This document shows, piece after piece, positions 1 through 7,823 of a stretch of DNA of 32,841 bases. How positions within the stretch are numbered: the stretch's first letter is position 1; each line of letters starts with the position of its first letter. The notes beneath the pieces were generated by a model. That model ran no database searches, was not told the origin of the DNA, and saw only the letters and a program-made list of their open reading frames with translations. The stretch covers positions 1-32,841 of the forward strand of contig JAFWEY010000022.1 in NCBI GenBank assembly GCA_017512675.1, written 5' to 3'. Source of the DNA: Clostridia bacterium (lineage in GTDB: Bacteria; Bacillota; Clostridia; Christensenellales; Aristaeellaceae). The translations under genes and the position numbers were made by a program.

Positions 1-964
1 ACTTCAGGTAATCGGGAATCTCCAGGCCCATCTCCTCGTAGTATTTGCGGGCGCCCGGATGCAGGTCGCTGGGGATGCCGGAGAGCGCGCTGTCAAGGCT
101 CATGTAGTTCGCCTTCGCGTTGATCTCCTGAATGTCGCCCAGGTTCTCGTAGATCGCCTTCGTCAGCGCGTAGATCTCGTCCTCGCTGAACGTGTCCGGG
201 CACACCAGCATGCACTTCACCGCGACGGAAGTCACCGGATGGCCCAGGCTGTATTCGTCCGTCTCGGTGGTGAACGCCGAATAGAACGGATAGCGCTCCA
301 GCAGGATCGCCAGGTGCTCTTCGTCGATCGTCAGCACTTCGATGTTGCCGTTCAGGCTCAGCTCCTGCACGTTGCCGTTCGGATAGCCAGAGCACAGGAA
401 CATGCCGTCAAAGATTCCGTCCTGCACGCCGTTCTTCGCCGTCGCCTGATCCGCGAACGTCTCGTTGATGTCGTCGTAGGTCATGCCGTAGGCGCCCAGA
501 ATCTGCCGCGCCGCGACTTCGTAGCCGGAACCCACCGCGCCGACGCAGATGCTCTTGCCCGCCATGTCCGCGACGCTTTCGATGCCGGAATCCTTGCGCA
601 CCACGATCTGCACCATCTCCGGATAGCACGCCGTGACCGCCTGGAAGTTCGTGATCGGGCTTCCGTCGAACAGCTCGATGCCCTCGTGGGCATAGCTGAA
701 CACGTCGGACTGGATCATCGCGAATTCGTTTTCGCCGGAGCCCAGCAGACGTGCGTTCTCGGTGGAACCGCCGGTCGCGTTGACTGTGATGTTCGCGCCG
801 GTCGCCTTGTTGACCACCGTGCACATCGAGTTGCCGAAATTGTAGTAGTTGCCCGTCGCGGAGCCGGTGCCCATCAGATAAGCGCCCTGGAACGCCGCTT
901 CGCCGAGTGCCGCGCAGGATGCGCAAAGGACTGCTGCCAGTGCGATTGCAAGAATCCTCTTCAT
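1..964 (-). CDS. TAXI-family TRAP transporter solute-binding protein (3' end cut by window)
   Basis: Reading in from the left edge, a minus-strand frame is open from an ATG at 962-964 to base 1 (321 codons, no stop), so the C-terminus is missing. The N-terminus is a signal peptide (MKRILAIALAAVL, then a small-residue stretch ending near GEA). The mature part begins with GAYLMGTGSATGNYYNFG, the fold start typical of TAXI (TRAP-associated extracytoplasmic immunogenic) binding proteins, followed by NATGGSTENARLL, also typical of the family. These proteins bind small organic acids or amino acids outside the membrane and deliver them to a fused TRAP permease. That permease should lie just beyond the left edge. 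The ribosome site GAGGATGG precedes the ATG. Family members are about 320-340 residues, so little is missing. The ligand cannot be told from the sequence. Confidence 0.9.
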   Translation of the reverse strand, partial: MKRILAIALAAVLCASCAALGEAAFQGAYLMGTGSATGNYYNFGNSMCTVVNKATGANITVNATGGSTENARLLGSGENEFAMIQSDVFSYAHEGIELFDGSPITNFQAVTACYPEMVQIVVRKDSGIESVADMAGKSICVGAVGSGYEVAARQILGAYGMTYDDINETFADQATAKNGVQDGIFDGMFLCSGYPNGNVQELSLNGNIEVLTIDEEHLAILLERYPFYSAFTTETDEYSLGHPVTSVAVKCMLVCPDTFSEDEIYALTKAIYENLGDIQEINAKANYMSLDSALSGIPSDLHPGARKYYEEMGLEIPDYLK

Positions 965-1026
965 TTCGCTTCCATCCTCTCATCAATGTGTTTTGCCCTG
1001 AAAAAACATCGTGCAAAACCTTTTCT

Positions 1027-1056
1027 ATTATATCGTAGAACCCGTCAATCCGTCAA
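1027..1056 (-). promoter_or_regulatory. Sigma-A type promoter for the TAXI binding-protein gene
   Basis: On the minus strand TTGACG (1051-1056) is followed after 18 bp by a perfect TATAAT (1027-1032). The start codon lies about 60 bases downstream. The -35 motif is duplicated: CGTCAAT occurs twice in tandem at 1043-1049 and 1051-1057. This could be a repeated -35 or part of an operator. Confidence 0.6.
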
Positions 1057-1230
1057 TAGGATTTTTCTGTCACGCCGCCATTGGAACCGGCGGTTTCCTT
1101 CCCGTTCCGGAATCGGAACGGAGCGCATTTGCGCGCCGTATACGGGGCGTTCAGGCGGGCAAGGCCAATGCGACGAGAGCATTCTCCGCCGGCCTCATGG
1201 TGCGGAAGGCAGGATTCCGGAAAGCGGTGC

Positions 1231-1259
1231 TTGCGCGTTTTTTACTGACGTGCTATACT
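1231..1259 (+). promoter_or_regulatory. Extended -10 promoter directly upstream of the alpha/beta hydrolase
   Basis: TTGCGC (1231-1236), a 17-bp spacer and TATACT (1254-1259) preceded by TG at 1251-1252 form an extended -10 promoter. The expected transcription start, about 1265-1267, is only 2-4 bases before the ATG at 1269. No Shine-Dalgarno sequence is visible between them. Confidence 0.6.
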
Positions 1260-1268
1260 GAACGCGCT

Positions 1269-2108
1269 ATGAAAGAGAAAGCATTCAGGACATCCTGCGG
1301 AATCATCCGTTACTGGGTCAGCACGGAAAGCGAAGCCACAGCCCCTCAGCTGGTATTCCTGCCGAGGCTGACGGCCGATCATCGCCTGTTCGGGAAGCAG
1401 CTGGCGCATTTCGAGGGGAGATATCCGGTGCTGGTGTGGGACGCGCCGGGGCACGGCGCGTCCCGGCCGTTTGAACTGACGTTTGCGCCGCAGGACAAAG
1501 CCGACTGGCTGGAGGAAATCCTGCGGCGGGAAGGATTTGCGTCCCCGGTCATCGTCGGCCAGTCGATGGGCGGATACGTCGGCCAGATGTATGCCCAGCG
1601 GTTCCCGCACAGGATCCTGGGCTTTGTTTCCATCGATTCCGCGCCGCTCGCCCGGTCCTACATGACCGCCGCCGAAATCTGGCTTCTGAAGAGAATGGAG
1701 CCGGTATACCGCTTCTATCCGTGGAAACTGCTCGTCCGGACCGGAACGAACGGCGTCGCCGTTTCTCCGGACGGAAGAAGGCTGATGCGCGATATGATGG
1801 CGACGTACGACGGGGATCATGCGTATTACGCAAAACTCGCGGGCCACGGATACCGGATGCTGGCTGGAGCTGTCGAGGCCGGGCTGCCCTACGAAATCCC
1901 GTGCCCTGCGCTGCTGATCTGCGGGGAAAAGGACCGCGCCGGTTCCTGTATCCGCTACAACAAAGCGTGGCACAGGAAAACCGGTATCCCGATCGCCTGG
2001 ATTCCCGGGGCGGGGCACAATTCCAATACCGACGATCCGGATACCGTCAATCGCCTGATCGGCGATTTCGTGCGGACGTGCGCGGCAGAGCGCGCCGGGA
2101 ACGCATGA
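1269..2108 (+). CDS. Alpha/beta hydrolase
   Basis: This is a 279-residue alpha/beta-hydrolase-fold protein, probably cytoplasmic because no signal peptide is seen. The nucleophile elbow is G-Q-S-M-G with Ser99. The oxyanion region precedes it (VLVWDAPGHGAS, about residues 54-65). A late acid candidate lies in CGEKDRAGS and the catalytic His in PGAGHNSN. A cap insertion lies roughly between residues 125 and 220. The reading frame is open far upstream to 1011, but the upstream residues look non-homologous and a good promoter overlaps them, so the ATG at 1269 is preferred. No ribosome site precedes this ATG, which would fit a leaderless message. The substrate is unknown: esterase, lipase-like and haloperoxidase-like members share this layout. 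Confidence 0.88.
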   Translation: MKEKAFRTSCGIIRYWVSTESEATAPQLVFLPRLTADHRLFGKQLAHFEGRYPVLVWDAPGHGASRPFELTFAPQDKADWLEEILRREGFASPVIVGQSMGGYVGQMYAQRFPHRILGFVSIDSAPLARSYMTAAEIWLLKRMEPVYRFYPWKLLVRTGTNGVAVSPDGRRLMRDMMATYDGDHAYYAKLAGHGYRMLAGAVEAGLPYEIPCPALLICGEKDRAGSCIRYNKAWHRKTGIPIAWIPGAGHNSNTDDPDTVNRLIGDFVRTCAAERAGNA

Positions 2109-2429
2109 GGCGGCAGATCGCGGAACCGAATGGAACGGCCGGCCCCGCAGGCGCCGGCTGACGGCAGGGGAAACTGCGCGGCGCTGTTCCGGAATCTGCG
2201 GCTTGCGCGCTGCGGAATTCTCCTGCGCGGGAGACGGAGAATAACCCGGAGACCCCCGACAATTTGATGCTTCGGCGGCTTGCCTGCAGGCGGGAAAGCT
2301 ATTTTATCAGCAGGGCAAACCGCGCGCGAGGGAACCGGTTTCCGTTTTTCCCCGCCCCATGCGGGAATATTCCGAAACACCCGGCGGGGACGACAGGACA
2401 TGGAAGCCGGAATTTGGAGGGCATGCCGG
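2109..2429. other. Intergenic gap, no gene seen
   Basis: These 321 bases separate the hydrolase from the acetyltransferase. Frames here are short or shadows. GC-rich imperfect inverted repeats occur around 2135-2160 and 2218-2236, without a T-run. A poor promoter candidate (TTGCCT near 2280, AT-rich ATTTTAT near 2301) could serve the acetyltransferase, but it is weak and I do not call it. Confidence 0.4.
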
Positions 2430-2897
2430 ATGAACGCTGAAAAGGCCGGAACGGAAGATATTGAAGCCCTTGTCAACATGCGCCTCAGCTATTTGACCGA
2501 GGACAGCGGCGGCCTCGGCGCGCAGGATCTCGCAGCCATCAAAAGGGAACTGCCCGGCTATTTTCAGTCGCATCTGGACAGGGATCTGTTCGCCTATGTG
2601 ATCCGGGACGGGCAAGCCATCGTTTCGTGCGCATTTCTTCTGATCGTCGAAAAACCGATGAGCCCGGCGTTCATCAACGGAAGAACGGGAATCGTTCTGA
2701 ATGTATATACTCGCCCGGCCTTCAGAAGGAGAGGATGCGCAGGAAGCCTCATGGAAGCATTGCTCTCTGCGGCAAAGAAAATGGACATCTCCGTGATAGA
2801 GCTGAAAGCCACAAAGGATGGATATCCAGTGTACCGCGCAGCAGGATTCACGGATGATGATTCCGGGTATCGCGTCATGAAGAGGAAAAACCGGTAG
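2430..2897 (+). CDS. GNAT-family N-acetyltransferase
   Basis: This is a 155-residue single-domain GNAT protein. The family transfers an acetyl group from acetyl-CoA to an amine. The acetyl-CoA pyrophosphate-binding motif A is visible as RPAFRRRGCAGSLMEALL (about residues 95-112), preceded by the beta-4 strand GIVLNVYT. The C-terminal motif B is seen as LKATKDGYPVYRAAGF (125-140), where the Tyr is usual. The ATG at 2430 is chosen because GGAGG (2416-2420) lies 9 bases before it. An in-frame ATG at 2400 has no clear site. It stands alone on the plus strand, and the substrate is not predictable. Confidence 0.9.
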   Translation: MNAEKAGTEDIEALVNMRLSYLTEDSGGLGAQDLAAIKRELPGYFQSHLDRDLFAYVIRDGQAIVSCAFLLIVEKPMSPAFINGRTGIVLNVYTRPAFRRRGCAGSLMEALLSAAKKMDISVIELKATKDGYPVYRAAGFTDDDSGYRVMKRKNR

Positions 2898-2902
2898 GCC
2901 AA

Positions 2903-2920
2903 ATCCCGGTTTGCCGGGAT
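2903..2920 (+). terminator. Possible terminator after the acetyltransferase
   Basis: A perfect 7-bp stem (ATCCCGG / CCGGGAT) with loop TTTG starts six bases after the stop codon. Only a weak ATTT follows at 2925-2928, so termination is likely but not certain. Confidence 0.4.
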
Positions 2921-3061
2921 GCGCATTTAACGATTCCCTGTACGATTCAATTGTTCCTGCACCTTTCATAATCTGACAGTTTTATGATCTGTTCGTCTGC
3001 CCGGCTTGAATCCCGCAGCTTCCCGTAAAGAGCCAGGCATCCTGCGCAGGGGACGGATACG

Positions 3062-3108
3062 GAAAACAGCCGGGGACCTGCCGCGGCACGCGGCCGGTCC
3101 CCGGCTGT
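3062..3108 (-). terminator. Rho-independent terminator of the glycosylase-pdp-repeat protein operon
   Basis: A perfect 13-bp stem pairs 3066-3078 with 3096-3108. Inside its loop is a second perfect 5-bp stem (CCGCG 3081-3085 with CGCGG 3089-3093). Read on the minus strand the hairpin is followed directly by TTTTCC. It lies 22 bases past the stop of the last operon gene. Confidence 0.75.
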
Positions 3109-3129
3109 CGCTGTACGTTTTCCGAAACG

Positions 3130-3690
3130 CTATTGGATATGGCACCTCGAAAGGACAAGATACTGTCCGTATTTCACGGTCACCCAGGCGCTGTTTTTGA
3201 ACAGGTCGTTGTCCGCGATATCTGTCTGCCTGCTGCTGTCGTAAATGCAGTAGTAACCGGGTTGATCGGATGAGGCGAGGAGCTTGTATTCGCCGGGCAT
3301 GATATCATACCCTACCTTCAGCATCGTTCCGTCGAGCTCTGTCTTGATGGAATACGCCGAGTAGAAATCGCCGGCGTCGACCGCGATGCATCGGGAAAGC
3401 TCCAGGTATTCGCCGTTGTAAACGGTGACGATCGAATTCACTTCGAACAGCCCGTTTGCAACGATATCCCGTCCGTTCGCGTCCGAACTGATCGAGAAAT
3501 ACCCGGAATAGTCCGATGTGTTCAGCAGAACATATTCCCCGGCGATGAAATCCGCACCGACCTTGTATTGGCCCTCCGGATACGTCGTCATGTTCTGAAA
3601 CGGGCTGTCGCCTGCGAACGCGCGTCCTGACGCCGAAAGCGCGAGAACGATCAGCAATGCGACGGTGATCAGCTTTCTCAAAGGATTCAT
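3130..3690 (-). CDS. Exported protein with two 63-residue tandem repeats, function unknown
   Basis: The 186-residue product has a signal peptide (MNPLRKLITVALLIVLALSA, cleavage probably after AFA at residue 26). Its mature part consists of two copies of one 63-residue unit, residues 42-104 and 124-186. They align without gaps and I count 29 of 63 identical positions. Each has the core KVG.D...GEY.LL..SD..GY, then F......VTV..G.YL.LSRC. The pattern predicts a small beta-rich fold, secreted or wall-associated. Similar repeats occur in uncharacterised secreted proteins of Clostridia. Each repeat has a Cys near its end. The gene starts 9 bases after pdp stops, so it is the last gene of that operon, although its role with nucleoside metabolism is unclear. 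The ribosome site is AGAAAGG, close to the ATG. Confidence 0.85.
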   Translation of the reverse strand: MNPLRKLITVALLIVLALSASGRAFAGDSPFQNMTTYPEGQYKVGADFIAGEYVLLNTSDYSGYFSISSDANGRDIVANGLFEVNSIVTVYNGEYLELSRCIAVDAGDFYSAYSIKTELDGTMLKVGYDIMPGEYKLLASSDQPGYYCIYDSSRQTDIADNDLFKNSAWVTVKYGQYLVLSRCHIQ

Positions 3691-3699
3691 CCTTTCTTT

Positions 3700-5013
3700 T
3701 CAGCGTTCCGCTTCGATGATTGCGTGGATGAGCTTCGGCGGGTCGGCGGCGGTGTCGCTGAACGAGAACGCGCCGTCCAGCAGAGCCCTGGCGCCGGCGA
3801 CGTCGGAGGCGGGAGAGGTGTGCAGCACGCACAGCTCCTGCCCCGCTTCGACGTAATCCCCGATTCGCGCGCGCATGATCAGGCCCACCGACGGGTCGAT
3901 GGCATCTTCCTTATGGATGCGCCCCGCGCCGAGCAGGCGGGCGGCATTTCCGATGTCGCCGGTGCGCATCCCGCACAGGTAGCCGCTGCGCGCCGCGCGG
4001 ACACTTTCGCGGCCGGGAGCCTGCGGCAGGAGCGAGAGATCGTCCACCACGCGGGGATCGCCGGACTGGGCGGCGATCATCGCCCGAAGCTTTTCGAGCC
4101 CCTGACCGGAGGCCAGCGCGCTTTCCAGCCTGTTTTTGCCGTCTTCGGCGTCGGATGCAATGCCGGCGGACAGCAGCATCTGCGCGCCGAGTTCCATCGA
4201 AACGTCCCGCAGCGGCCCGGTCACTTCACCCCGAAGAACCCGGACGGCTTCTTCGAACTCCAGCGCGTTTCCGATGTAGTTTCCCAGCGGCTGATCCATA
4301 TCGGTAACCAGGGCGCTGAAGCGGCGGCCGGTTTTGCAGCCGATTTCCACCATGGTCCTGGCCAGCTCGATGGAGCCTTCGAGGGTCGGAATGATCGCGC
4401 CGGAGCCGGTTTTGACGTCCAGCACCACCGCGTCGCAGCCGGCGGCGATCTTTTTGGACAGGATCGATGACACGATCAGCGGCAGGCTGTCCACGGTCGC
4501 GGTCACATCGCGCAGCGCATAGAGCACCTTGTCAGCCGGCGCCAGATCGGCGGTCTGGCCGATGACCGCAACGGAGATATCGTTGACCTGTCGAATAAAA
4601 GCCTCTCTGGTGAGCGAAACGGAAAACCCGGGAATTGATTCCAGCTTGTCCAGCGTGCCGCCGGTATGGCCGAGCCCGCGTCCGCTCATCTTGGCGACCT
4701 TCGCCCCGCAGGCGGCCACCAGAGGCGCCAGGATCAGCGTGGTGGTGTCGCCGACACCGCCGGTCGAATGCTTGTCCACTTTGACTCCGGTGATCTGCGA
4801 CAGATCGAGCAGGTCCCCGGACGCGGCCATGGCCATGGTCAGGTCCACGGTTTCGCGGCTCGTCATGCCGGCCAGGCGGATCGCCATCAGCAGCGCAGCG
4901 ATTTGATAATCGGGCCACGAATTCCGGGTGACGCCTGTCACGAACGACTGAATTTCATCGCGGGTCAGTTCCAGCCCGTCCCGCTTCCTGGCGATAATCT
5001 TCACTGGATCCAT
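3700..5013 (-). CDS. pdp: Pyrimidine-nucleoside phosphorylase
   Basis: The 437-residue protein matches the length and order of the Pdp/DeoA family. An N-terminal helical domain (DPVKIIARKRDG...) is followed by the phosphate-binding KHSTGGVGD motif at residues 81-89 and the family motif GRGLGHTGGTLDKLE. A C-terminal alpha/beta domain closes the protein. The enzyme splits uridine, thymidine or deoxyuridine with phosphate to give the base and (deoxy)ribose-1-phosphate in the cytoplasm. The ribosome site GAGGAGG precedes the ATG. Its first 59 bases overlap the end of the upstream glycosylase gene, suggesting coupled translation. Pdp and DeoA (thymidine phosphorylase) are close relatives. Pdp is preferred on Gram-positive context only. 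Confidence 0.95.
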   Translation of the reverse strand: MDPVKIIARKRDGLELTRDEIQSFVTGVTRNSWPDYQIAALLMAIRLAGMTSRETVDLTMAMAASGDLLDLSQITGVKVDKHSTGGVGDTTTLILAPLVAACGAKVAKMSGRGLGHTGGTLDKLESIPGFSVSLTREAFIRQVNDISVAVIGQTADLAPADKVLYALRDVTATVDSLPLIVSSILSKKIAAGCDAVVLDVKTGSGAIIPTLEGSIELARTMVEIGCKTGRRFSALVTDMDQPLGNYIGNALEFEEAVRVLRGEVTGPLRDVSMELGAQMLLSAGIASDAEDGKNRLESALASGQGLEKLRAMIAAQSGDPRVVDDLSLLPQAPGRESVRAARSGYLCGMRTGDIGNAARLLGAGRIHKEDAIDPSVGLIMRARIGDYVEAGQELCVLHTSPASDVAGARALLDGAFSFSDTAADPPKLIHAIIEAER

Positions 5014-5506
5014 AAAGCGCCTCCTCGACGGCTTCCCGCCAGATTCTGAATTTTTGTGCGAATGGCATCGTATTGGCCGGACTGGTGGAGGGCAAAAGCC
5101 GAAGCGCCAGCCCGCTTCCGGAACCGGCCAGTTCCGGATAGAAGCGCAGACACAGAGCCTGTGCTGTTTTCCCGTTGAACAGCACGGCGCGGATTCCGGG
5201 ACAGCGCGCCAGCAGCCCGGGAATGTCGTTCGGCTGTGCGCCGCGGATGGCGGAGTCCAGCGAGCCTTCCCGCTCGCAGGCAGCCGCGCTGTCCCACAGC
5301 GCGATCCGGTGACGGGTCAGCAGCGAAATCTTCTGCGGCCTTCCGTCCGGCACGGCTTCTTTGAAAACCCCAGCAATCAGCGGCCAGAACGCGTTGCGCG
5401 GGTGCGCGTAGTAAAACCCGTCCGCAAGCGACCGGACGCTGGGCATGCTGCCGAGAATCAGGCAGCCGGCGTTTTCCTGGAATACAGGAGGAAAGGATTG
5501 GATCAT
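4955..5506 (-). CDS. DNA-deoxyinosine glycosylase, uracil-DNA glycosylase superfamily
   Basis: The 183-residue protein carries hallmarks of the hypoxanthine/deoxyinosine-excising branch of the uracil-DNA glycosylase superfamily. Motif 1 is LILGSMPS (residues 16-23), followed by the branch signature GFYYAHPRNAFWPLI, and the C-terminal motif is LLPSTSPAN. It would remove deaminated adenine from DNA. The ribosome site GGGAGG precedes the ATG at 5504-5506. The last 59 bases overlap pdp on the same strand. The C-terminal tail that runs into pdp (after about residue 165) looks unconserved, so the overlap may be a tail extension. It is first in a three-gene operon. Confidence 0.88.
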   Translation of the reverse strand: MIQSFPPVFQENAGCLILGSMPSVRSLADGFYYAHPRNAFWPLIAGVFKEAVPDGRPQKISLLTRHRIALWDSAAACEREGSLDSAIRGAQPNDIPGLLARCPGIRAVLFNGKTAQALCLRFYPELAGSGSGLALRLLPSTSPANTMPFAQKFRIWREAVEEALYGSSEDYRQEAGRAGTDPR

Positions 5507-5523
5507 GTTCGGCCTCCCGAATC

Positions 5524-5552
5524 ATTTTACCAAATCGGGTTGCGTCCGTCAA
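5524..5552 (-). promoter_or_regulatory. Promoter of the glycosylase-pdp operon
   Basis: Minus strand TTGACG (5547-5552), a 17-bp spacer and TAAAAT (5524-5529), with TG in the extended -10 position. Transcription would start near 5517, leaving a leader of about ten bases that is mostly the ribosome site. Confidence 0.7.
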
Positions 5553-5567
5553 GCATTTGTGAACCAC

Positions 5568-5596
5568 TTGCCAAATCCGTCCTGCTGGTATAAAAT
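5568..5596 (+). promoter_or_regulatory. Promoter of the M24 peptidase gene
   Basis: TTGCCA (5568-5573) and TAAAAT (5591-5596) are 17 bp apart. TATAAA at 5589 with 15 bp is an alternative -10. It sits back to back with the minus-strand promoter, the two -35 boxes being 15 bp apart. Confidence 0.6.
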
Positions 5597-5640
5597 GCTG
5601 AAGGGTGTACACCGGAGAAGAAAACGGAGGCGATCAGACG

Positions 5641-6873
5641 ATGTGGAGCGTGCGGGAGCAGTACGAACTTCAGGGGACCATTCTGAAAGAGCGGCTGGAA
5701 AAACTGATGCCGCGGCTGATGCGGGAATGTGGCGTGGAAATGTGGCTGGTTCTTTCCAGGGAGTACGACGAGGATCCGCTGTTTAAAACCATGGTGCCGC
5801 CGCTGGTCAAAAACGCCGGACGAACCACCTGCCTGGCCTTTGTGCTGGACCGGGACGGGAGCTTCGAGGCGCTGAACGTTTCGCGGCCAAACGACCGGTT
5901 CGAAGGATACTACAAGCAGGCGATGCAGCGGGGAGACGACATTTTCCAGGCGATCAACCACCTGATTGCCCGCAGGAAACCCGGCCGTGTGCACGTGGAT
6001 GTGTCCAACGAATGCCCGATGGCGGACGGCCTGAGCAAAACCCTGTACGATCAGCTGCGCGTCGCGACCAACGGGGGCGTGCAGTTTGTCAGCGCCGAAG
6101 AGATCGCGATCCGCTGGATCGAGACGCGCACGCGCAGAGAGATGGAGCTGTATCCCGGCATCTATAAGCTGATGATGGACATCGTCGATGACGCGTTTTC
6201 AGCGAAGGTGATCCGTCCGGGCGTGACGGGCACGCGGGACGTCGAATGGTACATCATGCAGCGGGTGAACGAGCTCGGCCTTCCGTTCTGGTTTTCGCCG
6301 GATGTGGACCTGCAGCGGCAGGGAGAAGCCGACCCGCGCATTTCCGGCGCCGTGATCCGCCCGGGCGACATCGTCCACTGCGATGTGGGGCTTGCCTGTC
6401 TAGGCCTCCACACCGATACCCAGCGCAATCTCTACATCGGCCGCGAAGGAGAAACGGAGATCCCGGCAGGAATTCAGGCCGCGTATCGCACCGGGTGCCG
6501 TTTTCAGGATATCGTGCGCGGCTGTTTTGAGGCCGGGAAAACCGGCAACGAAATCCTCGCGCGGGCACTGTCACAGGCGGAGAAAGAAGGCATCGAAGCG
6601 ATGTGTTACTGCCATCCGATCGGCCTGTTCGGGCACAGTGCGGGGCCGTGTGTCGGCCTGTTCGACAATCAGAAATTCGTCCCCGGTCACGGCGAGTGCT
6701 TGATGCACGAGGATACCTGCTACGCGCTGGAGCTGAACATATCGCAGAGCGTGCCGGAATGGGGCGGGCAGAAGGCGTGCATGATGATGGAGGAGACGAT
6801 CGCCTTTACGGGAGGAAAAACCCGTTTTATGGACGACAAGCGGGAGATTCTCAGGTTCCTGCCGGCGCAGTGA
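5641..6873 (+). CDS. M24-family metallopeptidase (Xaa-Pro aminopeptidase-like)
   Basis: The 410-residue cytoplasmic protein has an N-terminal creatinase-like domain (about 1-165) and a C-terminal pita-bread M24 domain. Probable metal ligands are Asp248 (HCDVG), Asp259 (LHTDTQR), His332 (GHSAG), Glu364 (ALELN) and Glu385 (MEET). All five positions are filled, so an active dinuclear peptidase is likely. Xaa-Pro aminopeptidase (removing a residue before proline) is the best guess, but creatinase and prolidase share the fold. The ATG at 5641 is chosen because GGAGG (5626-5630) lies ten bases upstream. An in-frame GTG at 5605 lacks a site. It is transcribed alone. Confidence 0.88.
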   Translation: MWSVREQYELQGTILKERLEKLMPRLMRECGVEMWLVLSREYDEDPLFKTMVPPLVKNAGRTTCLAFVLDRDGSFEALNVSRPNDRFEGYYKQAMQRGDDIFQAINHLIARRKPGRVHVDVSNECPMADGLSKTLYDQLRVATNGGVQFVSAEEIAIRWIETRTRREMELYPGIYKLMMDIVDDAFSAKVIRPGVTGTRDVEWYIMQRVNELGLPFWFSPDVDLQRQGEADPRISGAVIRPGDIVHCDVGLACLGLHTDTQRNLYIGREGETEIPAGIQAAYRTGCRFQDIVRGCFEAGKTGNEILARALSQAEKEGIEAMCYCHPIGLFGHSAGPCVGLFDNQKFVPGHGECLMHEDTCYALELNISQSVPEWGGQKACMMMEETIAFTGGKTRFMDDKREILRFLPAQ

Positions 6874-6885
6874 TGCGCGCGCAGG

Positions 6886-6907
6886 CAGCGCGTTCCGGAA
6901 CGCGCTG
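6886..6907 (+). other. 22-bp perfect palindrome downstream of the M24 gene
   Basis: CAGCGCGTTCC joined directly to GGAACGCGCTG, 13 bases after the stop codon. There is no T-run, so it is a poor terminator by the usual rule. It may still act as a 3' end hairpin for the M24 message. Confidence 0.4.
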
Positions 6908-7026
6908 ACGCCGATTCCGCTCCGCACGTTCGCCTTCGGATCCCGCATGGGGAAACGCCGGGCCGCTGTCCGTACGGGTATGGCCGCGAGCCTGTCTCCG
7001 GGCGGAGAAGGGAAAGCCGAATGAAA

Positions 7027-7057
7027 CGGGAGGCTGTCCTTACAGGACAGCCTCCCG
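7027..7057 (-). terminator. Terminator at the end of the nine-gene sugar operon
   Basis: A perfect 13-bp stem (7027-7039 with 7045-7057) has a five-base loop. On the minus strand it is followed by TTTCATT, a short T-rich tail. It lies 13 bases past the stop of the last operon gene. Confidence 0.65.
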
Positions 7058-7069
7058 GAATGACGGAAT

Positions 7070-7765
7070 TCAGATTTCGATGCCTTCCGGCCAGCGCGCC
7101 TTTAATTCGTCCAGAATCGCGACGGCGCTCTTCCAGCTGATCCCGAAACGGGTCACGCCGAGCCGGATCATTTCCACGACGGTGTCCAGCGTGCGGATCC
7201 CGCCGGCCGCCTTGATTTTGCAGCCGCTGCCCACGGCCTCGTGAATCGCGCGCACGTGCTCCACGGTGGTGGGGTTGGGCTGGGTGCCGGTGCCGGTTTT
7301 GATGTAGTCGACGCCGGCATCCATCAGGCACTTTGAAACCTTTCGGATTTCTTCGTCCGTCAGCAGCGTCACCTCGATGATGGCTTTCACGGGCCGGCCT
7401 TCGGCCGCCCGGATGATTTGCCGCGCCTCCTCGGCGATGAAGTCGTAGTCGCCCGATTTCAGCATGTTGAGGTTGATTACATAGTCGATTTCTCCGGCGC
7501 CGACGCTGACGTGCCAGCGCGTGGCTTCCACTTTGACCGAGAGCGGATCCGATCCCGTGGGAAAGCTCACCGCGCCGCCGGCCAGCGTTGAAGAGCCTGC
7601 CAGCTCCTTCGCCATCAGTCCGCTGAAGCACGGCATGACGTAAGCGGTCGCATAACCGCCTTCGCGGGCCATGCGGGCGAAAGCGCGGATGTCGTCCGCC
7701 GTATCCGTGTTGTGCAAAAGCGTAAACTCGATCATGCCGCGAAGGGCCTTTTCGTTCAGAAGCAT
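7070..7765 (-). CDS. DeoC-family aldolase, divergent copy
   Basis: The 231-residue protein is a class I aldolase of the DeoC fold. The Schiff-base Lys is Lys156 in YIKTGTG, the second Lys is Lys185 in IKAAGG, and the catalytic Asp is Asp94 in EIDYVIN. Deoxyribose-phosphate aldolase splits 2-deoxyribose-5-phosphate into glyceraldehyde-3-phosphate and acetaldehyde. This copy departs from the canonical one: EFTLL replaces DHTLL at the start, FPTG replaces the usual FPxG with Asn, and TGTGTQ replaces TSTGF around the active Lys. It may therefore act on a different phosphorylated sugar. The ribosome site GAGGAGG precedes the ATG. It is the last gene of the operon, 58 bases after the FGGY kinase. 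Confidence 0.85.
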   Translation of the reverse strand: MLLNEKALRGMIEFTLLHNTDTADDIRAFARMAREGGYATAYVMPCFSGLMAKELAGSSTLAGGAVSFPTGSDPLSVKVEATRWHVSVGAGEIDYVINLNMLKSGDYDFIAEEARQIIRAAEGRPVKAIIEVTLLTDEEIRKVSKCLMDAGVDYIKTGTGTQPNPTTVEHVRAIHEAVGSGCKIKAAGGIRTLDTVVEMIRLGVTRFGISWKSAVAILDELKARWPEGIEI

Positions 7766-7823
7766 TTCCCGACACCTCCTCGAAAGAAATCATCCGTGCG
7801 GCCTGCATCGCGTTCCCGGCCGG

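Noticed and set aside
59..1261. Long plus-strand open frame of 400 codons
   Set aside because: It is the reverse shadow of the TAXI binding-protein gene. The minus-strand frame has a signal peptide, family motifs and a ribosome site.
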